From NCBI GenBank assembly GCA_010279815.1, contig QEOQ01000508.1, positions 1,697,129-1,761,128 on the forward strand: a DNA stretch of 64,000 nucleotides, in the 5' to 3' direction. Shown piece by piece: positions 35,401 to 48,603 of the stretch. Each line of letters begins with the position of its first letter. Positions within the stretch are counted from its first letter, which is position 1. The translations under genes were made by a program, and so were the position numbers. Below the pieces are notes generated by a model. That model was not told the DNA's origin and did no database searches. It saw only the letters and a list, made by a program, of their open reading frames with translations. The stretch comes from Brachionus plicatilis (lineage: Eukaryota; Rotifera; Eurotatoria; Ploima; Brachionidae).

Positions 35401-36449
35401 CATTAGCCTTTATCGAGTTTTTTTAGCGACTTTTTAACTCTTAAAAAAGAAAATAAAATAAAATTAAAAAATAAAAATATTTTTAATCTTGGTATTTTTT
35501 GTATTTCCAAGTAAGTAGAAATTTTTAATTAAAGGTGTATTTTAAAAAATTAATAACTTATCAAAACAAAGTTTATTTACCTATTTTGTCGGATAAATTT
35601 TTAATTATCCAGGAATTATTTGCTTTATAAATTTTTAATCGTATAAATAAATGAAATTAAATTTCTAAAAGATGATTAAAACAAAATATTATATCGAAGG
35701 TTTTTCATTAAGTGTTACGAAATCAATATGCCAAGTGAAAAATAAAAAACAAAATAAATTTCTTCTAACTTATTTTTTACATCGAAGATTCACCTAATAT
35801 TTTTAAGTGTTTCCTAACTCAAGAACCCCAATTTGGATCATGAAATTGAGATTTTTTTGATAATTTTCCCTTTAAAATTAAAATTTAAGAAGATTTGTCA
35901 ATTTTTTATATTGTCGAAAAAAAATAATAAAAAATATGTTTGCTAAAAAAAACACGATTTTTATCAATTTATTTATATATTTATTTTAAGAAAAAAATTT
36001 TAAGCCTCATAGGCAAGTTGAAAAGGAAACACAAATATAGAAAATTAGATCAATTAATTCAAGATATTTTGACTCTTTTTGGAAAATTTCATGCACCTTA
36101 AAAATAAAATTGACTTATGATTTAGAAATATAATTTTTTTTTTTTTTGTTTGAATCAAATTTTTAACTTCCACTTTCTACAATGTCTAAAAACTTATAAA
36201 GATAGTAATACAAATTTTTTTTTGTTTTAATAAAATTCGAAACCTTGTGTGATTATATATTTTCTTTTTTTTGTTGCATTTTTTTTTATTAAAAAATCAT
36301 TTATCTTTGGGGCGATAATTCAGGTTTACTCATTTTAATTTTGACATTTTTTTACCCACGCGTGAATGTAGGAAAGATATTAAAAATAAAGTTAAAGTAA
36401 TTCAAAAAACAATAGAAATTATGAAAGAATATATTTGTGTTAAGCATTA
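32409..36449. other. Gene desert downstream of NPHP4
   Basis: About 4 kb of very A/T-rich sequence dominated by short A and T runs. I find no open frame with family similarity, no paired arms and no RNA gene. The first 100 bases presumably include the NPHP4 3' UTR, with AATAAA at about 32457. Confidence 0.5.
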
Positions 36450-36522
36450 ATAAAATTAATTAGCTACTGCAAGATAACTAACAGAGAAATCTTACTATAA
36501 AAACTTCTATGGAAGCTAAATT
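36450..36522 (-). mobile_element. Tiny 5'-truncated copy of the same LINE 3' end
   Basis: Bases 36458-36520 match 27980-28043: both start AATTAGCTACTGCAAG on the plus strand and go on through an AGAGAAATCTTAC / GGAGAAGTCTTAC block to CTTCTATGG / CTCCTATGG and TAGCTAA / AAGCTAA. Both have an A/T-rich repeat on the low-coordinate side, where the LINE tail should be. This is best explained as a severely 5'-truncated insertion retaining only the 3' end. Confidence 0.65.
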
Positions 36523-39346
36523 TTTGATTTTATTGCCACTTGAATTAATGAATTCACAAATTTTAATTGTTTTTAAAGGATGGAATTTTTTCACTTATAT
36601 TTATTTCAAATATAAATCAATAAATAAAAAATCTAGTAAAAACAATATAATTTTGTATTGATTTCAACAGGTCTTAATAAAATTTAATTCTTTAGAAAAA
36701 TAATGAACGATTCAAAAGATATCTAACGAGTTTTAAACAAATTCAATTTCAAGAAGATCAATCCTCCACAAATTAACCTCTTTTTTAATTAAAAAAATTA
36801 CTAATGATTACAAAAAATTAAATTTTTTTATTTAATAATTTTCAAAGTACAATTTTCATTCTAGATATTATGATTTATTTACATTGATGAATTTTTGAAT
36901 ATTTACAAATTTTTGAATAGTATCTTTTGAATTCAACATTATACAATACTGATTTGTAGTTTACTTTTATTCTCACTATTTTATTTATCAAAAAAGGCAT
37001 TTAAGAAATAATATATTATTTTTTTTTATCTAAGAAAATTTCTGGTTTTAGATTGGGGTCACTCTTCTTAGCCAATATATTCCAATGAACCAACTTTTCT
37101 CAATATTTTTTCTTTTTCTATAAACCAAAAGTTTGAATCCATTAATGACACAATTCTGTCAATTTAACTAAAATGGATCATTCTTTTTTTATTACAAAAT
37201 TAAGACAACGTTTATTTTATTCATTCTTTCTAGTAAAATAAATTTGTTGGCATTTTGGTAAATCAAGAAATGGAAGATTTTCACATTAATTTTTCTTAAA
37301 TAGAATTCTTCTAAAAGCCAGAAGGACACAAAAATCAGAGACTGTTTTTCTTTGAATTCAAAGAGGAAATTTTTAGTAAAATATTTTATTAAAATAATTT
37401 TTTTACTTAAAACTACTATTTAAAAGTTTATTAATTATTTGGCATGTATGCAAAAAAATAGTCTAAGGATTTGGACTGTTGTTTTGTATGACTTAATTAA
37501 ATTTTAATTATTGGTAGAGTAGTTCGAATTAGTCAAACCGGTAATGGACTTTGAAATGAACATATCGAGAGAAAAAAAATCAATTAAAGGTATACTCTGA
37601 GAGCGCATAGCATGACTAGATTAATAAATTTGTTTATTTCGATTAACTCGTTGAAATAATCGCGTTTCAATTTGTTTGTCTTCAAGTATTGAACAGTTTC
37701 CTGATTTTGCGCTTCAATTGCAACTAAATATTTGAATTGATTTTAGTTGGGACTAATTTTTGTATTGTTCACAACAAAAAAAACTTTCCGATATGTCTCC
37801 ATTTCAATCTCTCTTTAAAAAAAAAATTCGCCTGAAACAGATTGTTCAAAAGCCATAGAACTCAAAAAGTAGATGAAAAAATGTCCAGTTGTCGAACAAA
37901 ACCCACTACGGTTTCCAGAATTCAATTATCTGATCATATCTAGAAACAGTAAGAAATTTTCACATTAGAACAGACCAGCAAATCAGTTAGAGTGGATGTT
38001 CATTGACCAGAAAATGGAAATTATTTTCACTCGATTTAATTTTATTAGATTTTGGAAATTTGACTCAGTCGGCCAAGGTGCCCAATTGCAATTAAGATTG
38101 GCCAAGGGCTATTTTTATTTTCTTTCATTTTTTTTTTTTTTAAAAGTAATTAACTTTAAATCTAATTTAAAGATTTGTTTGTTTGATTTAGTTGCATGTC
38201 ATCACTAATTCTCAATCATTTTCATACTCGATATTTGCTTTAGAAAATCTTGATAAATTATCAACTATACTTTCAAAGAGATTCGTTTGATTTTCAAGTT
38301 CAAATCTAATTAAAGTATTTAATTACTTTCTATTATTTTTAAAGAAAAAAAGGCCTAGTTTTGTTGCAAATCGTTTGAATGTGACTTTGCGGCAAGGCTT
38401 AATTTACACCGCACAAAACCCATGTGAAACATCTTAGTACTTTATCTTAATATTTATTCTGTGTGACTTTTACAAATTTAAGAAACAAAATTGAATTTGT
38501 CAAACAAAAAGCTGACCATTTGGTCAACATAAAAATGTGTTTTAGCACAATTTAAATAACACGAGTTGCCAAACGAACATGTATCAAAAACAAAACCAAT
38601 GCTAGGATTATGTTTTTCATGGCTTTGATAGATTTGTTCTATTCATTTAGCAAAATATCTAATTTCTTTGTATAAGATTTTCTTTTTTTTCTTAAGAGGG
38701 GTTTTAAAGGTTAGATAATTTAAATTAAAAATTGAATAGTTTGGCAAATTTTTATTAATATTGTGCAATGAGGAATAAAATGTGGTGATTAATTTTGTTG
38801 AGCAAATTACCGATTTTGCCGTCGGATATTTTGCATGAGAGATTTTCTATTATGCACTTGAGGATAGCGATCTAATCGCTGCAAAGTTTCGGGATGACAA
38901 GACCTAATGCCAAGGATTATGTGCTTTTTAGGAATTCAGCGCAAAAAATTGATCTATTACTTTGCCATCAGTCTTGATTTTCATTTAGCAATGTTTAGCA
39001 AACAAATTTGAGAGCTTGTTGCTTGAGCTTTTTTGCTCAAATCGGCTTTTTAAGGCTTCGTTTCATTTGGGCCTTTGTTTTTATAAGATTTAGCCGAAGC
39101 CGTACAAAGCCACTTTGATTTTTGTTGTCTTTGGAGCTTTTGCTGACCGTGAGACACAACCTAATGTTCAGAAATCAAAACGGACTTAAGGTGACTTGTA
39201 ATAATGGCGTAACTATTTGCTTGAATCGAGTCTAATGCGTCAAATGGACCAGACTGATCTCAAACAATGGCTCAAATTAAAGACACGATTTTGAAGATAA
39301 TTTCGCTAAAAGATTTGAAATAGTTTTTATTTTCTTTAAAAAAAAA
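36523..39346. other. Upstream region of the two-Ig gene
   Basis: No gene is recognised. From about 37550 to 39260 the sequence is noticeably less monotonous than the rest of the desert. It includes a TTGAGC-T6-GCTCAA hairpin near 39030. It could hold distal regulatory DNA or an untranslated first exon for the Ig gene, but there is no direct evidence. Confidence 0.35.
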
Positions 39347-39475
39347 NNNNNNNNNNNNNNNNNNNNNNNNNNNNNNNNNNNNNNNNNNNNNNNNNNNNNN
39401 NNNNNNNNNNNNNNNNNNNNNNNNNNNNNNNNNNNNNNNNNNNNNNNNNNNNNNNNNNNNNNNNNNNNNNNNNNN
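39347..39475. other. Assembly gap (129 N)
   Basis: A run of 129 undetermined bases directly follows an A run. Its true length is unknown, and anything here, including a 5' exon of the next gene, is invisible. Confidence 0.99.
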
Positions 39476-39915
39476 ATAATTTTTTTCTAAATTCTTAGGT
39501 CTCCGAGTTAAGATTTGACTTTTTTGTTTTCTTTTTGTCAAAATAAATATTTTTAAAATGATGGTTACAAAACCGGACTGGCAGAATACCTCTAATGATT
39601 CCGAAAATATTCGGAAAAAAATACTCATCCAAATCAAATAAATTTTAATGGTCTTTATGAATTTTTTTGTTCAGCTAAAAGCCCTGCTTGTTTATACTTA
39701 GTAAATTTTGAAATAATTAAAAATTTAACTATAAACTAAAGTAATCATTTGTTTTGAGCAACTATTCCCGAGCTGATCTCGGAATTATCGAGCGTATAAT
39801 AAATTAAACCCGAATAAAACTTGAATAACCCAAAAGCCGTCTTATTTTAGATTTAAATGTTAAAGCAAAGAGAATAGGCCAAGTTGAAAAAAAAAAGTTG
39901 TAAAAAAAACCCCAG
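39476..39915. other. 5' flank of the two-Ig gene
   Basis: AT-rich spacer after the gap, ending in a poly-A-like run and CCCCAG just before the ATG. No promoter element is recognised. Confidence 0.4.
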
Positions 39916-40941
39916 ATGAAGAAAGCATACCAACTGGCATACATTTTTTTACTAAAAATTTTATCAATTTCCATCTTGTCACTTGGCTCTCAGGCCGGTC
40001 ATGCTAGTCATGAGCTATCCTGGAACAAAAGCGAAGCAAGACTCAAATATCATGACTTGTGGCACGAGGAAAACGAGGTGGTTGTAATAAATTGCTCTTT
40101 GGAAGTCAGAAAAGACCAGCATGTTGTATGGCACAGGAAATATGACAAAACAGCTGTTCATGTGCTGACCATTGGCAGCGAGACTTTTATTTCCGATTTG
40201 CGCATTCGACCCATAAAGCAAGTATTTCCGTCAGACACCAATGCTCTGATGGATGACGATTACAAGCTTACATGGAATTTGGAAATAAGAAGGCTTAAAA
40301 AAGAAGATTCAGCGCTGTACTATTGTGTTCTCAATTCGGAAAATGCCTATGGACAAATTTATAGACTCAATGTTTTATGTAAATATTTCAAAAATTTTGT
40401 GGAATTTTTTTTTATAAAATTTTTTTTAGCTGAGTTCAAAATTTTGAATGACTCTGAGATATTTTTAAATAAAACAGACAAAAAATTGGAGAACCATGAT
40501 GCCAATCGTTTCAATTCAGTCAATAACCATGTGGTACTAATTTGTAAATATGACGATGTGCTGGGTCCAAATGATCACATACGATGGTACTTCAATCGGC
40601 ACAGAATTCGAAGCTTCTCACATTTTGACATTCAGAACAAAAGCGAACAAGCTGAGACAAATAAGCACTCGATAATTCAAATTGTTGACCATTCATCCAA
40701 ATCAACATATAGTAAACTAATAATACCCAATTTTAATCCCAAGATTGACCAAGGAAAATATCATTGTGCATACAAAGGCCTAATTCACTCAGTGCGAGTG
40801 CATACAGAAAATTTGAATGCAAACAGCGCCCGTTTTATTTATAAGCAGTCGATTTTTTCAATGCTAAATACATCAACGAAAAATGTCAGCTCAATGTACA
40901 CTTTTTTAATGATGGTTTTTTTTTACAAATTTTTTCACTAA
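39916..40941 (+). CDS. Two-Ig-domain cell-surface protein (Dpr/DIP/lachesin/zig-8 class)
   Basis: Two exons, 39916-40378 and 40430-40941, joined in phase 1, give 324 residues. Residues 1-28 form a signal peptide. Ig domain 1 has Cys60, Trp72 and the D-S-A-L-Y-Y-C137 motif, with HVLTIGSETFISDLRIRP resembling the Dpr/zig-8 B-to-D strand region and LEIRRLKKEDSALYYC. Ig domain 2 has Cys193, Trp207 and GKYHC267 (spliced numbering). The C-terminus is a short hydrophobic stretch (MYTFLMMVFFYKFFH), suiting a GPI-anchor signal or marginal membrane segment. Such proteins act in neuronal or epithelial adhesion. The 51-bp intron (40379-40429) is a multiple of three with no stop, so a retained form would add 17 Phe-rich residues right between the domains. 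Several N-x-S/T sites are present. Confidence 0.85.
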   Translation: MKKAYQLAYIFLLKILSISILSLGSQAGHASHELSWNKSEARLKYHDLWHEENEVVVINCSLEVRKDQHVVWHRKYDKTAVHVLTIGSETFISDLRIRPIKQVFPSDTNALMDDDYKLTWNLEIRRLKKEDSALYYCVLNSENAYGQIYRLNVLCKYFKNFVEFFFIKFFLAEFKILNDSEIFLNKTDKKLENHDANRFNSVNNHVVLICKYDDVLGPNDHIRWYFNRHRIRSFSHFDIQNKSEQAETNKHSIIQIVDHSSKSTYSKLIIPNFNPKIDQGKYHCAYKGLIHSVRVHTENLNANSARFIYKQSIFSMLNTSTKNVSSMYTFLMMVFFYKFFH

Positions 40942-42055
40942 CTCAGTCACAAAAATAATATTTTTATTTGAAGATTTTTAATTCTATTTTTGAAATTAAT
41001 AAATTGATATTTAATGAATCTATGTTTTAGAATATTAAGCCGTTGAGTATGAATCTTTCGTTTAAAGTTGACTTTAAAATATTGTTTTGTTTAAAAATGA
41101 ATAAATGTACCCTTTTTTTAATTGATTTTTTAATTTAAATACGAAAATTTAAATTATTTTAAAATATGGCGTCTACGTTATAATAATCTCTAAAAAAATA
41201 AAAATAAATATTTATTTTTTTAATTAGAACTTTTCAAATGTTTATTGGAAAATGATTTTTTAAATTAAATTAATAATTATATTTATTCTATTTTACATAA
41301 ACAAGTATGTTTATTGTGCATTTTTTTAAGAAGAAAAGTTATTCAATTTTTTAATTTTCATTCTTTAGTTCATTGTGAGTGAATGTACAAAAAATATTAA
41401 ACAAAATGTTTTTATGTTTTAAATGGTCACAAAAATGATTTTAATATTTTTAAAATTTTGATACGCATCAATTATACCAGAGCTTTTTAAAAGTCTCTAG
41501 GCTTCAGGTCATTTTTAAGCATTTATTTTTGACTTATGGCTTTATACAACCCTAAATGGTGCGGCGTACTACAGTAATTTTATTTTATCTCAATGAATAT
41601 TCACACTGATAGAACAAAATTTTTTAATGAAGTTTTTCTTTTATAAAATTTAGAATGAATCAAATTAGAATTGGTAGATATGACTTGAGAGAAAAAATTT
41701 TCAAAAATTTTAAATAACTGTCCAACTTAAAAAAATCAAAACAATTTTTCTACAACCTACTGAGGCTTTTTATTTATTTATGATTTATCAATAAAATTTT
41801 AGACTAATTTTTTTTCTTTCAATTGACTGTTGATCCTAATTTTTATGATTCTAGTTGGGATAAATCAATCAATGATAAGAATGTAGCATAATTTTTTTTT
41901 TAATTTAAATTTTATTAAAATGCAATTAAAACAAAATTATCTCTAAAATATTTTATTATTAAATATATCAACAATAAACGGAGTAGTTCAAAAAGAATTA
42001 AAAATAAAAAAGGACATAAACAATGAATTTTTATTTTTATCGGGCCATTTTTACT
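40942..42055. other. Intergenic Ig gene - HSP60
   Basis: Convergent spacer holding the 3' ends of the Ig gene (+) and HSP60 (-). A/T-rich, with a more complex patch at 41460-41580. AATAAA-type signals lie on both strands. No gene is seen. Confidence 0.5.
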
Positions 42056-43934
<1,879 letters not shown>

Positions 43935-43959
43935 CTAATATTTGAATTTAGAAACAAAA

Positions 43960-43982
43960 TTCGAGAAAGTTTTGGAAATTTC
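43960..43982. promoter_or_regulatory. Heat-shock element, HSP60 side
   Basis: TTCgaGAAagTTTtgGAAatTTC: five contiguous 5-bp units of alternating TTC/GAA in correct spacing, with only the middle TTC changed to TTT. It lies 98 bp upstream of the HSP60 start codon. This is the canonical binding layout for trimeric HSF1. Confidence 0.85.
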
Positions 43983-44190
43983 AAGCACATGTTTTCATGA
44001 TGAAAGATTTCAGTAAAAGTATAGTTGTTTTAAAACAAAAAACAAAAAAAAAAAAAAAACAAAAATTTAAATTTTGTTGCATTCAAATTTAAATAAAACG
44101 AGTAGAGAATGCAAGAGAAAATGAAAATGGTAGAGACACGAGTGCTAGATAGATTTGAAAAAAATTTGAAATATTGCAATTTAAAGTCGA

Positions 44191-44208
44191 GAATTTTCTA
44201 GAATTTTG
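44191..44208. promoter_or_regulatory. Heat-shock element, HSP10 side
   Basis: GAAttTTCtaGAAttTTG: three perfect alternating units plus a fourth with one change. It lies 73 bp upstream of the HSP10 ATG and 17 bp upstream of a TATA-like box. Confidence 0.85.
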
Positions 44209-44224
44209 CCGATGAACACACTTT

Positions 44225-44231
44225 TATATAA
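44225..44231 (+). promoter_or_regulatory. TATA-like box for HSP10
   Basis: TATATAA, 50 bp upstream of the HSP10 ATG and just downstream of the heat-shock element. The spacing would put transcription start near 44255. In such AT-rich DNA a single match is weak; position relative to the heat-shock element is the main support. Confidence 0.5.
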
Positions 44232-44280
44232 CCTTAATATCATCTAAAAATTTCAATCTTTATTTTAGAATTACAAAAAG

Positions 44281-44586
44281 ATGTCTGGCGCTATCAAAAA
44301 ATTGATTCCATTATTCGACCGAGTCCTAGTCCAAAGATTCGCCAAAGAAACCACTACCAAAAGTGGAATTGTATTGCCCGAAAGTTCGAATGTAAAAGTG
44401 CTTGATGCCACAGTCATTGCTGTCGGTCAAGGAGCTCGCAACCAAAATGGAGATTTTGTACCTTGTAGTGTAAAGCCAGGCGATAAAGTTCTATTGCCAG
44501 AGTATGGCGGCAGCAAAATTGAAATCGAAAATAAAGAATACTTTTTGTTCCGTGAATCTGATATCATTGGAAAATGGTCAAAATAA
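44281..44586 (+). CDS. HSPE1: Mitochondrial co-chaperonin HSP10
   Basis: An intronless 101-residue protein, the full family length, forming the heptameric lid of HSP60. Motifs are KKLIPLFDRVLVQR at the N-terminus, the mobile loop AKETTTKSGIVLPESS, VIAVGQGAR, VKPGDKVLLPEYGG and the final DIIGKWSK. No cleavable presequence is expected, as in vertebrate HSP10. It is transcribed away from HSP60 across a 418-bp gap, the arrangement also known in vertebrates. An AATAAA lies at about 44639. An acceptor-like TTTATTTTAG ends 12 bp before the ATG. Confidence 0.98.
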   Translation: MSGAIKKLIPLFDRVLVQRFAKETTTKSGIVLPESSNVKVLDATVIAVGQGARNQNGDFVPCSVKPGDKVLLPEYGGSKIEIENKEYFLFRESDIIGKWSK

Positions 44587-47325
44587 AATATAAAAAATTT
44601 AAGAGATTTATTTATGATGTTTTTGTGTTTTAGTTCATAATAAACTTGTTAATTTACAAACAATAATTTTTAATTTAATAAACATTATATGAGAGAAAAA
44701 TTTTGTTTTTGCAAATCAATATTCCAAATTAAATATAAGGATCACACAATCGACAAAAATTTAAGAAACAAATGTTTGAATTTAAGTTGAATCTTCCCAA
44801 TTTTCACCAAATAAAAAACTTTAAAAAATTATTACGATTACTGTCGAATCGAATCTTGAAAATTATCAGTTCTAATATTATCAGAATAGATTTGAAAAAA
44901 TCGGCTATTTTTATAATTTAGATTTAATAATAATAAAAAAAATTTTTTAAAGTCCATTTTATAAAGAACAAAAATTAATTTTTCACATAATAAATCAAAA
45001 ATTTTAACCTGCATTCAATTTGCCGCTACGATTCACTTTAAAAAAGACAAGTGTTAAGATCTTACTTTTTAAATATTAAATTTGATTAACCCATAAGTAA
45101 ATAAAAAAGCATAATAAATTGAAACACTTAACCACTTAAGATCAAATTTTATTTTCATTAATTTAAAATACTTTTTTTCATTACTTTTTTAGTAAAAATT
45201 CTACGTCTGGACTAAGTTTTAGCATTTTATTAATGTTCTTGTTTAATGAGTAAATACAAGAAATTGTTTTCACATTTTTTAATAAAATTTAGCTTATAAT
45301 TTATTTCATTTTATTTTTTAATTTAAAAAAGAAATATTTTTGTACCTTTTAAAATTTTGAACATTTTATTTTCAGTATTAATTTTCAAAAGGCAATTTTC
45401 ATTTTTTTAAATTAAATATTAATTAATTTAATAATATTAATTTTCAATCTTCCATGTGTGAAGGTAATGGAGTTTTTCATTTTACCCCAAATCAAAAATA
45501 TCATTTTTTTTTGATTAATTTAGAGATTAATCCAAAAAGCCAAAAACTAAATTAGTAGCTAAACGTTGTCAACGATTTTCATTATAAGAACTAAATATTT
45601 ACGAACTAGTAAAACTTAACAAAAATACTGACGGCCAAAAATGTGGAATTTAAAAAAAAAATTTGATTTTTTTTGAATTTTTTTAGTTTTTTTTTAAATT
45701 TTTTAAACTTGAAATTTTTTATTTTTTTACATTTTATTTCATAATTTTACACAAAATAATGTTATAAACTGTAAAAAAATGAAATTTTTTGTAATAAAAT
45801 TAAATTTTCACTAAACTCTGCTTCTTATGAATAAATTATTGAATTGAGTAATATTACCCGTTTTGCAGTTTAAAGTAAAACACTGTAGTTAAGTTATTAG
45901 GTGATGATACTTACTAGGTGATCAAGAGAAAAACTAAGCTACGTTTTTTATAAAGCTAAAAATACTTGGGAACACTTTAAACTTAAGTAAATTTTTGACA
46001 AGCTTTTTTTAAAAAATAATTCATTTTGGAAGTAAATGATATTTGAGACCGTCTTTACAGGCCAAGAGTGAATGAAAACTACAATTAACAAAAATAATCA
46101 TGCTAACTTAGGAAGTTGAAAAAATATTAATGATCTAAAGCTTTTAAAATTGTTAACAATTAAGTTAAATTGTTTTACTTCCATTAAATATAATGTTTTA
46201 CACAAAATTAAGTTAAAAACATAAAAAAATCTGCCAATCCTAAGCTTTGGAATTTGAAAATTAAAATAAGTTCAAAGTCCATGTTTTATTAGGCAGAACT
46301 ATTTTTAGCAAATCTTTTTTTAGAATAATTTTCTAGCAAAATTTTTGTTTTACCAGAGGTTGAAAATTCCAAGAGCATTCAATTTTTTATAGGATTACTA
46401 ATAAAAAAATTTTACCAGAATTAAATGCCTATTAAAAACTTTGGATTGGACTATAAGCCGTCAGAAAGATTTAGCAAAACTTCATTGCAAAACAATTACA
46501 ATCGATTCAACTTTTATTCATATTTTAATCTTTTTAAAATGTCTTGATTAAAATTGCACTGAATTTATCTCGGCACAAAACTGCTATTGCCACCAGAAAA
46601 AAAATGAATTCTTATAAAATGGGGAAAATCTGTTTATTTATTTTGAATTTTATTAAAGCACTAAACGAGTTTTAGAATAATATTTAAATGGGAAAATTTA
46701 TTTGTATTTTAAGAATTCATGTCAAAAGAATTTTTTGTTTAATTTAAGTAAAATTTTATTTTGAAAATAAAAAAAATCAACCTTTTATAAACAAAAGCCA
46801 ACAATATATTTTAATAGATAATCTTTTGAGCAATATTTATTAATTTCAGTTTTAAGTCCATTTTTAATAAAACATTAATGGTACTCAAATTAAACATTCC
46901 AAAGCCATTATAAATATTTAACTAACGAGAAAATTTAATCCGCATAAACTTCTTTTTAAAATTAAAAACTTTGTCTAATGAATCTGCCAAATAAGCAGCC
47001 TGCAAAAAAAAAATATTTTTACTTTCAAAATTGATCTTAAATATTAAATCTGGTCAAAGTTTGAGGATTATGCTGTACTTAAGGTAGGCTAAGCTTGATT
47101 CTAAGTCAACTGATCATTGTCTTAATAATAAGGCTTTTAAGGTAAATTTACTAACAATTATTTGAAATATGTTCAGCAAACAAAATATTTACCGCGCCCC
47201 ATTATTAAAGAAACTTAATCACTTAAATCTCACTCATTCAAAATCCAGTTCATCATTTAAAATCGATTTAATTTTTATTCATTTCAAAAAATTTTAGTAA
47301 ACTTAGTCGTGATTGAAAACTAGTC
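44587..47325. other. Intergenic, AT-rich
   Basis: A 2.7-kb stretch of A/T-rich sequence. Apart from the HSP10 3' end at the left, I see no gene, repeat arm or RNA motif. Confidence 0.5.
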
Positions 47326-48603
47326 ATGTCAGATTCTCCTAGCAGCAACAGATCCAAAAAGAGTATATACAAGACCAGAATTGACTTAAAAAATGAGAGC
47401 TCTGTGGACTCTAATGAAGAAATTGCGTCAACTGAGTGTGCCATTAGAAACCGCAAGACCAATCTAGACCCAGAAGCTCTAAACGAAAAATTAAAACACT
47501 GCGTGATCAGGCGTAGTCCATCTAATAGAAAAAACAACCAGTACTTGATCCGTAATTCTAAGGTTTTCGAGCCAGATCAGGATCAAATTTGTGAATCAAG
47601 TGACTCTAGTGATTCCAATGAATCCGAGACCAAGTTGGATTCATACAACATTGTAAAAAACAAGCATCTTAAGCAATCAAAAGAGGCCAAGAAACTACAA
47701 AAATCTGGTCTAATTTGCTCTAAAGGCGTTGATTTTGACCAAACAGAAGAACAAGAATTGAGCTCTGAAGACTCTATGTCGAAAAAAAGTGTAACTTTTA
47801 TAGTAAATAATTTTCCAGACCAAGAAATGATCGAAGAGTATGGAGAAGAAGTCGCCGAGCATGGTAAACTATCATCATCATGGTCAAAAATAAAGTGTAC
47901 CTCATTGTCTGATATTAAAAATAGCCAAGAAGATCAGCTGAGAAATCAGTCATCAAAAAGCTTGATAAGTTTGCTGAAAATTGAGGCTCCACAAGAAGAG
48001 GAGACAGAAGTTTGCATTGAAGCAGACCAGTATGAAATTTGCCAAATTCATATTGAGGATTTGGATAAAAAAAATGATTTTAAAAATAATGAAAAAGTGT
48101 CTGAGTACAGCGAAAATAATATGGATTGTGAAGAACAAGAGCTATTGGAATCATTGGGTGAACTGAACAAGATGTCAACTTTGAAGCTGAACGAGCTGGC
48201 AAATAGTAGATATTTAAATGAAAAAAAGCGAAACGAAATAAATAGTTTGATAAAGAACAAAAGCTGTTTTCTCAGAAGGGTATCTTCATTTCCGACCAGA
48301 ACATTGTCCAAGCGTTCCAATTCGAACACATTGTATGATGTGAAATCCAAAATAGAACAATTTGAGAAAATTAAAAATGAGTCGTCGGCCAGCACAAATT
48401 TTTTTGTGCGCGGCAAGTTTTCTAGAAATTCCTCAAAGACTGGTTTGATGAAAACAAATATTAACTTTCAGACACCATTGTCTCCAAGCGGTACTTTAAA
48501 AAATTCCGCAAAATATAAATTGCCTGATCTAGAAGAAGTGTGTGCTTTAATCAAAGTCAAAGATCTCAAGTCAATTTTTGAACCTAATTTATTAAAAGAA
48601 TAG
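47326..48603 (+). CDS. Unrecognised disordered acidic/Ser-rich protein
   Basis: An intronless 425-residue protein that I do not recognise. It is rich in Ser, Glu, Lys and Asn, with no signal peptide or membrane segment, and looks mostly disordered. Residues 91-102 are an SSDSSDSNES acidic serine patch. KKSVTF at 153-158 fits the RVxF docking motif of protein phosphatase 1 regulatory subunits and is followed by a Trp-containing SSSWSKIKC segment. A helix-prone Leu-rich part, LLESLGELNKMSTLKLNELA, lies near residue 270. The C-terminus YKLPDLEEVCALIKVKDLKS looks structured. Long length and coding-like composition support a real gene; a PP1-binding role is only inferred from a common short motif. 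Confidence 0.75.
   Translation: MSDSPSSNRSKKSIYKTRIDLKNESSVDSNEEIASTECAIRNRKTNLDPEALNEKLKHCVIRRSPSNRKNNQYLIRNSKVFEPDQDQICESSDSSDSNESETKLDSYNIVKNKHLKQSKEAKKLQKSGLICSKGVDFDQTEEQELSSEDSMSKKSVTFIVNNFPDQEMIEEYGEEVAEHGKLSSSWSKIKCTSLSDIKNSQEDQLRNQSSKSLISLLKIEAPQEEETEVCIEADQYEICQIHIEDLDKKNDFKNNEKVSEYSENNMDCEEQELLESLGELNKMSTLKLNELANSRYLNEKKRNEINSLIKNKSCFLRRVSSFPTRTLSKRSNSNTLYDVKSKIEQFEKIKNESSASTNFFVRGKFSRNSSKTGLMKTNINFQTPLSPSGTLKNSAKYKLPDLEEVCALIKVKDLKSIFEPNLLKE

Noticed and set aside
37996..38208. 70-codon frame upstream of the Ig gene
   Set aside because: Poly-Phe low complexity in the second half, no homology and no splice context.
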